Shown: positions 39,706 to 49,860 of the stretch, piece after piece
Position numbering within the stretch: position 1 is the stretch's first letter
How the letters are laid out: each line of letters opens with the position of its first letter
Source: Pseudidiomarina aquimaris
GTDB taxonomy: Bacteria > Pseudomonadota > Gammaproteobacteria > Enterobacterales > Alteromonadaceae
Reading direction: 5' to 3'
Assembly: GCF_003987395.1 (NCBI RefSeq)
Contig: NZ_PIPT01000002.1
Coordinates: 62,001 to 126,000, forward strand
DNA length: 64,000 nt
Notes under the pieces: generated by a model
What the model was told of the DNA's origin: nothing
Database searches by the model: none
Seen by the model: only the letters and a program-made list of their open reading frames with translations
Made by a program: the position numbers and the translations under genes

Positions 39706-39721
39706 TTGACGCATGCGTCAA
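39706..39721. promoter_or_regulatory. Perfect 16-bp palindrome in the mraZ / GGDEF-EAL gap
   Basis: TTGACGCATGCGTCAA is a perfect palindrome lying between two divergently transcribed genes, 35 bp upstream of the mraZ -35 box. It looks like a binding site for a dimeric regulator. No regulator can be named from the sequence. Confidence 0.45.
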
Positions 39722-39814
39722 TGTGACAGATGATGCTTTAGCAACAGATAACAAAAATAAAAGCACAAACAATTGGTTAAATTAATCAGCTACTTAACTA
39801 AGGGTTCCCAACCG

Positions 39815-41984
39815 ATGACGCCGCGTCAGGCGCGCTTGCGGCTGTTCCGTGACCTTGTTGGATTATTTCTGATTACTGCTGCCATGCTTTTCGCTGTCGC
39901 GCTGGTTGTCGCTAATGAACGTAGTCAAACCGTCGAAACCGAAAAGCGCCGTGCATTCGAGCACCTCAGTTCCATGCGCGCGAGCATTGAGCAACGTATC
40001 CAAGCGAATGTTTTAGTGATGCGGGCACTTAAACCGGAAATTCTGTGGCAAGATACGCCCGACCGGGAACGCCTGCAAAATGTCATCAACGAATTTTTAA
40101 GCTCTGATCTTGATATCAGCCATCTCGCCCTTGCTCCCGATCTGCGCATCAGTTTTATCTACCCAAGCCAAGGCAATGAGCAGTTGATTGGTGTTGATTA
40201 CCGCGAGATATCCGAACAGTACCATGAGATTCTCCGTGCCATCGCCAGCCAAGACGTACTATTAAGCCGCCCGGTCGATCTACTGCAGGGTGGCAAAGCT
40301 TTTATTGCGCGCTTACCGATCTTCCAACCCGATGGAGCTTTTTGGGGGATAGCGTCTCTCGTCATCAACCACGAACACTTATTTAATGCTGTAGAGTTTT
40401 ACGATCATCCCGAATACCAATTCCTGCTCCAACGCCAAGAGCTTAACGCAACGGCTTCGGCCATCGCAGGTAGTCTCGATGTGTTAAACAGCGATCCGAT
40501 GACGACGCAACTAAGAGTACCGGGCGATGTTTGGCAACTCTCAGTGGCACCGCGCCACGGTGGTTGGTTACCGCCGCAACATGAGCTCGGTAAAATTTGG
40601 CTTATTGGCTCGATGCTAACGGCTGTCATCGTGTTTGCCTTTGCCATTCTTATTTTCACCCAACACCGTTTACGTCGTGCCGTCCATACCATTAGCTTTC
40701 AAGCACGGTTCGACCCGCTTACGGAGCTTGCGAACCGTCAGTATTTTCAGCAACAGCTCGAGCGAAAAATTTTGCATGCCCATAAACACGAGCAAAATTT
40801 CGCCTTGGTTATGCTCGATCTCGACCATTTGCGCGACATTAATGATGCTCTGGGTCACGACATCGGTGACCGGTTACTGCAACATGTCGCAGAACGGATC
40901 CGTAAGGAATTAAACCCCGGTGATTTACTTGCCCGTGTCGGCGGCGACGAGTTCGCGCTGGTTTTGAGTGACCTGGATGGCCCTCATGTTGCGGAAAGTA
41001 GCGCCAAAGCGCTCGTTCACTCGCTTATGAATACCGCCGATATTCAGCAAAACCACATTAATATAACCGCCAGTGTTGGGATCTCGATGTTCCCTACCGA
41101 TGCGGTCGAAGCGCAACAGCTGATCAAATGTGCTGAACTTGCAATGTATGCAGCTAAATCAACCGGTTCGCTGAGCGTTTCTTTCTTCGACGAAGAGTTA
41201 CGTCGCAGCACCGAGCAGCATATTGCGCTGCACCACGAAATGATCAACGCACTAGATCAAGACCAATTCCACGTCGAATATCAACCCGTCATAGAAACTG
41301 CAACAGGGCTCGTTAAACGCTGTGAAGCGTTGATTCGTTGGCAACACCCTGAGCGTGGTGAAATTTCGCCCCGCGAATTTATTCCGATTGCCGAAAAAAC
41401 CGGCTCGATTATTGCCCTAGGTGAGTTTGTCATGGCGCAGATCCTCGAGGATTGGCGCGTCATGGGTGACGCCGGCTTCGATTTCACTATTGCCATCAAC
41501 CGCTCGCCACGTGAGTTTAATGATAAAGATGTCGCCATGAATTGGCTGTCTGCCCTCGACGCCAGTGGCATGCCTGCGGATAAATTGATGATTGAGATTA
41601 CCGAGTCGATGCTGATGCGCAACAAAGAGCGTCAGTTGTTTAATCTTAAGCGCTTGCGAGCAGCGGGTGTGCACCTTGCCATTGACGACTTTGGCACGGG
41701 TTATTCAAGTCTGAATTACTTACGCTCCTACCCGATAGATGTGATTAAAATCGATCGTGGCTTCTTACGGGATGTGCCGCATAGCCGTCAGCAGACAGCT
41801 CTAGTCGAAGCATTACTGCGCATCGCACATACATTGGATATGGACATTATTGCGGAAGGTGTTGAAACAGCAGCCCAAGCCAATTTCTTAAAAGACAAGG
41901 GCTGTCATTTCCAACAAGGCTTTTATTACGGCCACAGCATGCGCTTAGAGACCTTTATTGCCTTCTGTCAGGAGCATAATCGGC

Positions 41985-41998
<14 letters not shown>
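39815..41998 (+). CDS. Membrane GGDEF-EAL protein (c-di-GMP turnover)
   Basis: About 727 aa. A transmembrane segment (about residues 13-33), a periplasmic sensory region (about 35-260) and a second transmembrane segment (about 262-285) precede a GGDEF domain and an EAL domain. The cyclase motif GGDEF near residue 375 is intact. The RxxD inhibitory site expected just before it reads NPGD, so product inhibition is probably lost. The phosphodiesterase motifs are also intact (EALIRW near 503, DDFGTGYSSL, AEGVET). Either activity is possible. A TTG start at 39773 is in frame but poorly supported. Its 3' end overlaps rnpB on the other strand. Confidence 0.88.
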
Positions 41999-42336
<338 letters not shown>

Positions 42337-42345
42337 CGGCGCATT

Positions 42346-43197
42346 CTACGTGTTATCGTGCTCGAGCGCTAGTTGGTACAGCTGATTTTTGCGCAGGCCA
42401 TGAATTTCAGCTGCGCAGGCAGCCGCTTTTTTTAGAGGCATGTGCGCGCGCAATAATTGCAAGGTGCGCAAACCGGTTTGCACATCAGCTTGCTGCTCTG
42501 TTGCAGGTGCGCCACTTAGCATCAGTACAAATTCTCCGCGTTGCTGGTTGGCGTCCGCGTTGACTTGTGCCGCAACTTCCGCAATCGAACCACTCAAGTA
42601 GGTTTCGAACTGCTTGGTCAACTCTCGTGCAAGCACCATTTTTCGCTCTGTACCAAAGACCTCTTCGAGATCTTGTAAGGTGGCGACAATACGGTGTGGT
42701 GACTCATAAAAAACCAGCGTTCGCGGTTCGGCTACGAGATCCGCTAAAGCCTTCCGACGTTGTTGTGGTTTGGCCGGCAAAAAGCCTTCAAAGGTAAAAC
42801 GATCGGTGGGTAGGCCAGCGCCTGACAATGCGGTGGTAATCGCGCAAGGGCCAGGTAAGGCAACAACGCGCAACCCTTGTTCACGGCATTGCTGCACCAA
42901 TACATAACCCGGATCGCTTATCAACGGGGTGCCGGCATCGCTAATTAATGCCAGTGAATCGCCTGCCTGCAGTCTTGTGATAACTGCCTGCGCTCGTTCA
43001 CGCTCGTTATGCTCATGCAGGGCAAAAACCTCATTATTGATGGCAAACTGCTGCAATAATTTACGGCTATGGCGGGTGTCTTCGGCAGCTATCGCCGCTA
43101 CCTCAGCTAAAACTTGTTGTGCACGTGGCGACAAATCGCCGAGGTTACCGATCGGTGTTGGCACGATGTATAAAGTACCCGATGCTATCTGCGACAT
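42346..43197 (-). CDS. rsmI: 16S rRNA 2'-O-methyltransferase RsmI
   Basis: A 283-aa SAM-dependent enzyme that methylates the ribose of C1402 in 16S rRNA, the same nucleotide whose base is methylated by RsmH. The family start GTLYIVPTPIGNLGDLSPRA and the segments AEDTRHSRKLL and LISDAGTPLISDPGY are clear. Divergent from lpoA, as in E. coli, and followed directly by rnpB. Confidence 0.96.
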   Translation of the reverse strand: MSQIASGTLYIVPTPIGNLGDLSPRAQQVLAEVAAIAAEDTRHSRKLLQQFAINNEVFALHEHNERERAQAVITRLQAGDSLALISDAGTPLISDPGYVLVQQCREQGLRVVALPGPCAITTALSGAGLPTDRFTFEGFLPAKPQQRRKALADLVAEPRTLVFYESPHRIVATLQDLEEVFGTERKMVLARELTKQFETYLSGSIAEVAAQVNADANQQRGEFVLMLSGAPATEQQADVQTGLRTLQLLRAHMPLKKAAACAAEIHGLRKNQLYQLALEHDNT

Positions 43198-43293
43198 GTT
43201 AACCCCTTGTAAGATTTGGCCCGTTGCGTTGTGTCGGTGCGACCCTAGGTTTATAGTATGAGCATGTTCAACCTAGCGAAACGAGTGTAACTG

Positions 43294-45120
43294 GTGAACC
43301 TTGCTATTGTGCCAAAGAAGTTAACTGCCTGCATGCTTGTTTGCATGTTAGCAGCCTGTGCTGCGCCGAATAAACAGCCGCCGTCAACGGTAGAGCAGAA
43401 TGAACAGCAGCCCGAAGGCGTTAGCCAAACCGAAGTAAAAAGCTCTGCGCGAACGGTTGCTCAGCTGCTCGCTGAGGTCCGCGAAATACCTACAAAGTCA
43501 GCGCAGATTGCGTTTCTGCTCGATGAAGCACTCATGCTGCAAGACTCGAACCAATGGCAGACCAGCGCAACCTTACTCAGTGAAATTGCTGCTTATGCAA
43601 TGCAACTGGGACCAAGTCAACAACGTCGTTTCACGTTTGCGCAAGCGCGCTGGCTCGCCAGTCAAGGTGAATATAAAGCGGCACAAGCCCAGCTCACGCC
43701 AATACAGGATAAGCTGGCACAGCAGGAGCGCTTCGCTGCACTCGCTTTATCCCGAGATCTTGCCTGGCAGTTGGGGCAGTTCCAGCAAGCGGCGCAATTG
43801 CAGCTCGACTTATTGGCTGCCGACACAAGCACAGAAAGTTCACCTTGGTCTTATTTAAAATATGCACCGAACCCGCAAGAGCTCAGCGCAGCGAGTGAGT
43901 TAGCAAAAGGCTGGCTTGCTCTACTTCGCGCTGCACATACACAAGTCGAAGGTAGTGACAGTTCGGCATTGCAAGGGTGGCAACTCCGTTACGGTGATCA
44001 CCCGGCTGCTGCGGTCGCTGCGCAGTTACGTGAGAATCTGCAACGGCCAGAGGCACAGCGCGCTATGGTGTTGCTACCGTTAAGTGGTCAATACGCTGAC
44101 CAAGGTCAGGCCGTGCTTGACGGTATCGTGCTCGCGCTTGAAGGACAAAATGATTTCGAAATTCTTGTGCGCGACAGCAACGGCTATGACTTCAGTGCAC
44201 TGTCCGAAGACCTGCAACGTACACAAGCAACAACCTTGATGGGGCCATTGTTGAAAGACAACTTGGCGAAGGTTAATGCCGCCGCGCTTGGCGAGGTGAA
44301 GTGGGTTGCGCTTAACTCTCTAGAGCAGTTTGCAGTACCACCAACACTCTCGTTTGCGCTAGAGCCAGAAACAGAGTATCAGCAAGTGGCGAAAACCTTT
44401 GCTACCCGAGGGTATAATCGACCGCTTGTTTTGGCTGCAGACAGTAACCGTGGTAAACAAGCGATTGACAGCTTCCGCCGGGCATTCTTGCAGGCGGTCC
44501 CCACCGGTAATGTTGAAAGTGGTCTGTATCGCACCCCCGACGATATGAAAGCGATTGTACAAGAGAAGCTCGGCGTTACCGACAGTGAAGCGCGTATTTG
44601 GCAAGTAAAGATTACCGCGGGTAAGATTTTGGTCGACGCTGAAGCACGCAGTCGAGCCGATATTGACGCCATCTTTTTAACTGGCGGCATCGAACAAACG
44701 CGACTTTTAAAGCCTTTCATAGACGTCAATATTTCACCATTTATGTCGCCAATTCCTGTCTATGCGACATCTGCGAGCCATATTCGTCGCGACGCACTGA
44801 GTGAGAACGATCTGGATAAAGTCCGTTTCACCGAACTCCCCTGGTTATTGCCGGAGCACCCCAGTTACCCACGTTTGCAACGCATTTTGCAGCAACGCTC
44901 GCATTGGAACTATGACCTCGCGCGGTTAGCGGCATTCGGCCATGACGCATTGCTGCTGACGCAACACCAGCAGCAACTTAAGAGCTTACCTGGGCGGCAG
45001 TTACAAGGACTCACGGGCAACTTACGTTGGGACGACAACCAAGTGCAACGTGAACTTGGCTGGGCTCATTACGACGGCCACCAAGTAAAACCTGTAACGG
45101 AGCCCAAGCAAGCCCGTTAA
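43294..45120 (+). CDS. lpoA: Outer-membrane lipoprotein activator of PBP1A
   Basis: A 608-aa lipoprotein that activates the peptidoglycan synthase PBP1A from the outer membrane. A signal peptide ends in a lipobox (CMLAAC, Cys near residue 22). The N-terminal half is helical and TPR-like; the C-terminal half, starting near MVLLPLSGQYADQGQAVLDG, resembles a periplasmic-binding fold. The start is GTG at 43294. Neighbours rsmI (divergent) and yraN-diaA-dolP match the E. coli locus. Confidence 0.94.
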   Translation: MNLAIVPKKLTACMLVCMLAACAAPNKQPPSTVEQNEQQPEGVSQTEVKSSARTVAQLLAEVREIPTKSAQIAFLLDEALMLQDSNQWQTSATLLSEIAAYAMQLGPSQQRRFTFAQARWLASQGEYKAAQAQLTPIQDKLAQQERFAALALSRDLAWQLGQFQQAAQLQLDLLAADTSTESSPWSYLKYAPNPQELSAASELAKGWLALLRAAHTQVEGSDSSALQGWQLRYGDHPAAAVAAQLRENLQRPEAQRAMVLLPLSGQYADQGQAVLDGIVLALEGQNDFEILVRDSNGYDFSALSEDLQRTQATTLMGPLLKDNLAKVNAAALGEVKWVALNSLEQFAVPPTLSFALEPETEYQQVAKTFATRGYNRPLVLAADSNRGKQAIDSFRRAFLQAVPTGNVESGLYRTPDDMKAIVQEKLGVTDSEARIWQVKITAGKILVDAEARSRADIDAIFLTGGIEQTRLLKPFIDVNISPFMSPIPVYATSASHIRRDALSENDLDKVRFTELPWLLPEHPSYPRLQRILQQRSHWNYDLARLAAFGHDALLLTQHQQQLKSLPGRQLQGLTGNLRWDDNQVQRELGWAHYDGHQVKPVTEPKQAR

Positions 45121-45142
45121 ACGATGTAGAGAGGGAACAAGG

Positions 45143-45493
45143 ATGTTACCTAAAGCTACTGGCAACGCAGGTGAAGACCAAGCTGTTGCTTATCTTGAGA
45201 CTTGCCAATTAAGCCTAGTCGAGCGTAACTTCAGTTGCGATTTAGGTGAAATTGATATCATTATGCGTGATGGCGAACATTGGGTGTTTGTTGAGGTCAA
45301 ATATCGTAAGAACGAAGATTTTGCCACGGTGGTCGAACAAATTACTGCAGCCCAGTGTCAACGCATTAGACGCTGCGCACAATTTTATTTACTATCGCAC
45401 AAACTCGACGAGCATCGGACCTATGTCCGTTTTGATGTCGTCGCTATTTGTGAGCAACCTGAGCAATTGCACTGGTTGCCTGATGCTTTTTAA
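45143..45493 (+). CDS. yraN: UPF0102 endonuclease-like protein YraN
   Basis: A 116-aa protein with a restriction-endonuclease-like core: GEDQAVAYLE, RNFSCDLGEIDIIM and VFVEVKYRKN, giving the D-x-D...E-x-K pattern. Its biological role is not established. It lies 22 nt after lpoA with an AGGGA-type site and before diaA, the usual order. Confidence 0.93.
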   Translation: MLPKATGNAGEDQAVAYLETCQLSLVERNFSCDLGEIDIIMRDGEHWVFVEVKYRKNEDFATVVEQITAAQCQRIRRCAQFYLLSHKLDEHRTYVRFDVVAICEQPEQLHWLPDAF

Positions 45494-45503
45494 ATGAGGA
45501 TTT

Positions 45504-46076
45504 ATGGAAGAACCGGTCAAGGCTATTTTCACCGAATGCATTCAAACCCAGATTGCCTCAGCGGACCTATTGCAAGAGCCGTTATTGCGCGCCGGCGAAC
45601 TTCTTGTGGATTCGCTATTACGTGGTCAAAAAGTCTATTGTTGTGGCGAAAGCATGGCTCACGCAAGCGCACGGCATTTTTCCCATATCATGCTGACAGG
45701 CTTGCAGTTTGACCGCCCTCCGTTTCCTGTAAATGCACTACACGCCGACTTTGGTGCCAATGAGCATCAAGCTATCTTCGCCCAACAGATCTCAGCAGTC
45801 GGTCAGCCTAACGACTTATTAGTGGTTCTCAGTGCAGGAGCACAAGCGCCACGAGTGAGCCGCGCCATGGAAGCGGCCCTGAGCCGCGGCATGTTAATTG
45901 TAGCTTTGACCAATGATGCTGACCAAGATGTTGCCGGCCTACTCGGGCCCGATGATGTCGAAATCCGTATCCCATCACGTAACGCTGCTCGAGTAAGTGA
46001 ACACTTACTGCAACTGGTCAATATGTTGTGCAGCCTTGCCGAACAACAAATCTTTCCGCAGGAGGATGACGCATGA
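45504..46076 (+). CDS. diaA: DnaA initiator-associating protein DiaA
   Basis: A 190-aa SIS-domain protein close in pattern to DiaA, which binds DnaA and promotes orderly initiation. FTECIQTQIASADLL at the N terminus and GLLGPDDVEIRIPSRNAARVSEHLLQLVNMLC at the C terminus are diagnostic against the sedoheptulose isomerase GmhA. The sugar-phosphate loop reads CGESMAHASARHF. It overlaps dolP by four bases. Confidence 0.92.
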   Translation: MEEPVKAIFTECIQTQIASADLLQEPLLRAGELLVDSLLRGQKVYCCGESMAHASARHFSHIMLTGLQFDRPPFPVNALHADFGANEHQAIFAQQISAVGQPNDLLVVLSAGAQAPRVSRAMEAALSRGMLIVALTNDADQDVAGLLGPDDVEIRIPSRNAARVSEHLLQLVNMLCSLAEQQIFPQEDDA

Positions 46077-46645
46077 GCACCCATTTAAAACTTGGCTCGC
46101 TAGCGATAGCTGCGCTGTTAACCTTGAGCGGCTGCGCTGCAGCAGTTGTCGGGGCGGCGGCGGTAGGCATTTCGTCTGCCACCGATTCGCGCACCGTTGG
46201 GACCCAAGTTGATGACCAAGCAATTGAGATCAAGGTTATCAGTTCCCTCAAAGGCGAAGAGCGTCTCGCCAATAGTCGCATTCAAGTCGTTTCTTTCAAC
46301 CGTTCAGTGCTGCTGATGGGCCAAGCGCAAAACCATGGCCTGGCGGATCTTGCGGCGCGTATTGCCCGTGACACATCAGGCGTACAACGTGTGCACAATG
46401 AAATCCGTATCGGCGAAGTCATCAGCTTTAAGACAAAAAGCAACGACAGCTGGCTCACCAGTAAAATCAAAGCCAAATACGTCACTGACGAAGCCATTGA
46501 TGCCGCAAAAATTAAGGTCGTAACCGAAAATAGTGAGGTCTTTTTGATGGGCTTGGTCGACCGCGCTATGGCCCGCCAAGCGGTAGAGGTTGCGCGCAAT
46601 ACCAATGGCGTAGAACGCGTCATCGACGCATTTGAAATAAGATAA
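46073..46645 (+). CDS. dolP: Outer-membrane BON-domain lipoprotein DolP
   Basis: A 190-aa lipoprotein with a signal peptide ending in LSGC (Cys near residue 21) and two BON domains (about 45-115 and 124-190). DolP supports outer-membrane integrity and BAM function in E. coli, where it is under sigma-E control. No sigma-E site was recognised here, as the gene is embedded at the end of the lpoA-yraN-diaA run. A palindromic repeat follows it. Confidence 0.93.
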   Translation: MSTHLKLGSLAIAALLTLSGCAAAVVGAAAVGISSATDSRTVGTQVDDQAIEIKVISSLKGEERLANSRIQVVSFNRSVLLMGQAQNHGLADLAARIARDTSGVQRVHNEIRIGEVISFKTKSNDSWLTSKIKAKYVTDEAIDAAKIKVVTENSEVFLMGLVDRAMARQAVEVARNTNGVERVIDAFEIR

Positions 46646-46652
46646 ATCGAAA

Positions 46653-46739
46653 GGCGTTGTTAGCTGTTTGCTGTTTGTTGTTTGTTTAAAACAAAAAGCA
46701 AACGCAAGTTAGCGTGCGAATAGCGAACAGCAAACAACG
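46653..46739. repeat. Long palindromic repeat, copy B
   Basis: A second copy of the roughly 88-bp palindrome, centred on GTTTGTTTAAAACAAA near 46688. It fills nearly the whole gap between the convergent dolP and sspB genes and could act as a two-way terminator or barrier. Confidence 0.72.
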
Positions 46740-46743
46740 GGTC

Positions 46744-47208
46744 TTATTTTATAACTTTGAGGGTTGGGCGTTTGCCCTTGCTTGGCTTCGAAGGTTTCGT
46801 GTCGTCTTGCGCCCCATCAATCACTTCTGACGGTCCCTGCTGTGGCGCTTGCGCATCACTCTCAGGCGCATCTTGCAATTGTGGCTCTTCTTCGAAGATA
46901 GTGCCTGCACCATTTTCACGTGCGTAGAGCGCTACCACTGCAATCATAGGCACGTAAACACGGTGAGGTTTACCGGAAAACCGCGCATTGAATTCGACGC
47001 GGTCATTCGCAAGCTGCAAGTTACCTACAGCAGACGGAGCGATATTCAACACAATCTGGCCGTCTTTCACAAACTCAAACGGCACTTGGCAGCCCGGTTG
47101 TTCTGCATCGACAACTAGGTGAGGCGTTAGTTGGTTATCGACGAGCCACTCGTACACCGCCCGTAACATGTACGGACGGCGTGCGGTCATTGCGGTCAAC
47201 TCACTCAC
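46744..47208 (-). CDS. sspB: ClpXP adaptor SspB
   Basis: A 154-aa adaptor that hands ssrA-tagged proteins to ClpXP. The N-terminal substrate-binding domain (MTARRPYMLRAVYEWLVDNQLTPHLVVD) is followed by a flexible acidic linker and the C-terminal ClpX-binding tail RPTLKVIK, all intact. It overlaps sspA by four bases. Confidence 0.96.
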   Translation of the reverse strand: MSELTAMTARRPYMLRAVYEWLVDNQLTPHLVVDAEQPGCQVPFEFVKDGQIVLNIAPSAVGNLQLANDRVEFNARFSGKPHRVYVPMIAVVALYARENGAGTIFEEEPQLQDAPESDAQAPQQGPSEVIDGAQDDTKPSKPSKGKRPTLKVIK

Positions 47209-47834
47209 CGGCCAAGATCTCGCTCGATGTCGGTGAGTGATTCTTGGAACGAGTCACGCTCGAATACACGCAGCATGTAAGCCTTAATCGGCTTCGCAGC
47301 AGCGCCTTCTAAACTAATACCGTAGCTCGGTAAACGCCACAATAACGGTGCCAAGTAGCAGTCTACCAGCGTAAACTCTTCGCTCATGAAGTACGGGGTA
47401 TCGGCAAAGATTGGCGCAAGTGCAAGAATTCCTTCACGAAGTTCCTGACGTGCAGCCTCGACACCTTTACCACCTTTCTCAATGGCGTCAGCTAAGCTGA
47501 ACCAGTCGCGTTCGATGCGGTACATCATTAAACGACTGGTTCCGCGAGCAACCGGATACACCGGCATCAATGGCGGATGCGGGAAACGCTCATCAAGGTA
47601 TTCCATGATGATATGGGCATTGTAGAGAACAAGCTCACGGTCGACTAAGGTTGGCAGCGCATCCGGATAAGGATTTAACTGTAACAAGTCCTCAGGCATT
47701 TGGTCGCTGTCGACGTAAGTGATTTCAACACTTACGCCTTTCTCTGCTAGTACGATTCGGGCTTGATGACTACGCAAGTCATTGCGTCCCGAATACAAGG
47801 TCATCACTGACCGCTTATTTGCCGCAACCGACAT
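47205..47834 (-). CDS. sspA: Stringent starvation protein A
   Basis: A 209-aa GST-fold protein that binds RNA polymerase and modulates stationary-phase transcription. The start at 47834 gives MSVAANKRSVMTLYSG, the family N terminus, with GGAG six bases upstream; the frame extends to 47849 but that overlaps the end of petC. The C-terminal domain shows YFMSEEFTLVDCYLAPLLWRL. It follows the cytochrome bc1 genes, as in many gammaproteobacteria. Confidence 0.95.
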   Translation of the reverse strand: MSVAANKRSVMTLYSGRNDLRSHQARIVLAEKGVSVEITYVDSDQMPEDLLQLNPYPDALPTLVDRELVLYNAHIIMEYLDERFPHPPLMPVYPVARGTSRLMMYRIERDWFSLADAIEKGGKGVEAARQELREGILALAPIFADTPYFMSEEFTLVDCYLAPLLWRLPSYGISLEGAAAKPIKAYMLRVFERDSFQESLTDIERDLGR

Positions 47835-47845
47835 GTCTTTCTCCA

Positions 47846-48601
47846 TCATTTCTCTTTCACGTCTCTAAAGAATTCGCGCTTGAGTAACCACGCCAAAATA
47901 GTAAAGACTAATAAGAAACCGAATACTTTCCAGCCTAGCTGACGCTGTTCTAACAGCATCGGCTCGCCGGTGTAAACTAAGAAGTTGGTTAAGTCCAACA
48001 TCGCTTGGTCGTATTCAGATTCGCTCAGCATACCGCTGCCGTCGGTTTTGATGCCTACGTAAACATCCTGCATTTCGCCGTCAATCATGCGCTCCTCAGT
48101 AGTTTTACGCGGCACACCTTGCAGCTCTTGCAAGACATGCGGCATTCCCACGTTAGGGAACACAGTATTGTTCACGCCAAAAGGACGTGATTCATCGACA
48201 TAGAAAGAACGTAGATAGGTATAAATCCAATCTGCGCCACGCACGCGAGCTACCAGCGTCAAATCAGGTGCTGCAGTACCAAACCAAGCGCCTGCTGCTT
48301 CCGTTGGCATCGCATTCGTAATCAAATCACCCACTTTCTCGCCAGTGAACTGCAAGTTCGCTTCGCCAAGGTCTTCTGGAATACCCAAATCGTTAAACGT
48401 GCGGTTATAACGTTGGTACTCCATCGAATGACAGCCGAGGCAGTAGTTCATAAACAACTGCGCACCACGTTGCAAAGAGGCTTTGTCGTGCAGATCCACT
48501 TTGGCTTCATCAAGCGGTACCGTTGGGCCAGCTGCAAGACCTGCAACTGACCATAGCGTAGCGGCTACCAGTAGAGTCGTTTTCAGAAACTGTTTCATCA
48601 C
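47846..48601 (-). CDS. petC: Cytochrome c1
   Basis: A 251-aa haem-bearing subunit of the cytochrome bc1 complex. A signal peptide (about residues 1-23) precedes the haem attachment site CLGCH near 56-60. A methionine axial ligand is expected in the later AMPTE region. A C-terminal transmembrane helix (about 226-243) anchors it with a basic end. It overlaps petB by four bases. Confidence 0.96.
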   Translation of the reverse strand: MMKQFLKTTLLVAATLWSVAGLAAGPTVPLDEAKVDLHDKASLQRGAQLFMNYCLGCHSMEYQRYNRTFNDLGIPEDLGEANLQFTGEKVGDLITNAMPTEAAGAWFGTAAPDLTLVARVRGADWIYTYLRSFYVDESRPFGVNNTVFPNVGMPHVLQELQGVPRKTTEERMIDGEMQDVYVGIKTDGSGMLSESEYDQAMLDLTNFLVYTGEPMLLEQRQLGWKVFGFLLVFTILAWLLKREFFRDVKEK

Positions 48602-49860
48602 TTAGTAATCCTCTCTGGAACTGGCTTCGTGTTTTCGTTTTTGCTGTAGAAGAACAGCAAGACGAAGAAGGCGAAGTACAAGAAGGTGAAGACCCGGGCA
48701 AAGAAGGTATAGACTTCTGTTGCTGGTTTCAGACCTAAGTAACCAAGAGCAATAAAGCTAATGACAAACAGTGTCAGGTTAACTTTATGGAAGCCACAGC
48801 GATAACGAATCGAGCGAACTTTGCCACGGTCAATCCAAGGCAACAAGAACAATGCCACGATCGCACCGAACATCAAAATAACACCAAGCAGCTTGTCTGG
48901 AACCGCACGCAAAATCGCGTAGAACGGAGTGAAGTACCAAACCGGAGCAATGTGCTGAGGTGTCTTCAACGGGTTTGCCGGCTCAAAGTTAGGTGGCTCA
49001 AGGAAGAGCCCGCCCATTGCTGGGGCAAAGAAGATCACGTAGCAGAACAAGAATAAGAAAATACCAATGCCCACCAAATCTTTCACCACATAGTATGGGA
49101 AGAATGGGAACGCATCGACGATATCGTACTTGTTAGTAAAGCGCTCATGGAACTTGAACTTTGGCTTCTCTTCTTCAGGTACCGAGCCTTTTGGCTTCTT
49201 GATGCTGATACCTTCAGGGTTATTCGACCCTACTTCATGCAGCGCGATAATGTGCAAGAACACCAAGATCACAAGGACCAATGGCAATGCAATCACGTGC
49301 AAGGCAAAGAAACGATTCAGTGTCGCGCCCGAAATAACATAGTCACCGCGAATCCAGAGCGTCAAATCATCACCGATAATTGGAATCGCACCGAACAGGG
49401 AGATAATAACCTGAGCACCCCAGTACGACATCTGCCCCCATGGTAGCAAGTAGCCCATAAAGGCTTCAGCCATCAACACCAGGAAGATAAGCATACCGAA
49501 CACCCAGAGGAGTTCGCGCGGCTTCTGGTAAGAGCCGTACATCATGCCACGGAACATATGCAAATAGACCACCACGAAGAACGCTGACGCGCCGGTGGAG
49601 TGCATATAGCGCAGTAACCAACCGTAGTCGATATCACGCATGATGTATTCAACAGAGGCAAATGCGCCTTCCGCTGACGGTACATAGTTCATGGTCAACC
49701 AAATACCGGTCAGGATCTGATTAACCAGAACCAGCATGGCAAGCACACCAAACAGGTACCAGAAGTTAAAGTTTTTTGGAGCTGGATATTGCGCGAGGTG
49801 GATATTCCACGTTTTGGTCATCGGAATGCGTTCGTCAAACCATGCGATTAATTTTTTCAT
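48598..49860 (-). CDS. petB: Cytochrome b of the bc1 complex
   Basis: A 420-aa eight-helix membrane protein holding both b haems. Haem histidines are in RYMHSTGASAFFVVVYLHMFRG and FALHVIALPLVLVILVFLHIIALHEVGSNNPEG. The Qo-site motif reads PVWY instead of the PEWY of mitochondria; variants at this position are known in bacteria. Length fits the fused b/subunit IV form. It overlaps petA by one base. Confidence 0.97.
   Translation of the reverse strand: MKKLIAWFDERIPMTKTWNIHLAQYPAPKNFNFWYLFGVLAMLVLVNQILTGIWLTMNYVPSAEGAFASVEYIMRDIDYGWLLRYMHSTGASAFFVVVYLHMFRGMMYGSYQKPRELLWVFGMLIFLVLMAEAFMGYLLPWGQMSYWGAQVIISLFGAIPIIGDDLTLWIRGDYVISGATLNRFFALHVIALPLVLVILVFLHIIALHEVGSNNPEGISIKKPKGSVPEEEKPKFKFHERFTNKYDIVDAFPFFPYYVVKDLVGIGIFLFLFCYVIFFAPAMGGLFLEPPNFEPANPLKTPQHIAPVWYFTPFYAILRAVPDKLLGVILMFGAIVALFLLPWIDRGKVRSIRYRCGFHKVNLTLFVISFIALGYLGLKPATEVYTFFARVFTFLYFAFFVLLFFYSKNENTKPVPERITK

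Noticed and set aside
39773-39814. TTG start extending the GGDEF-EAL protein by 14 residues
   Set aside because: No ribosome binding site seen; the ATG at 39815 places the first transmembrane segment normally. Not excluded.
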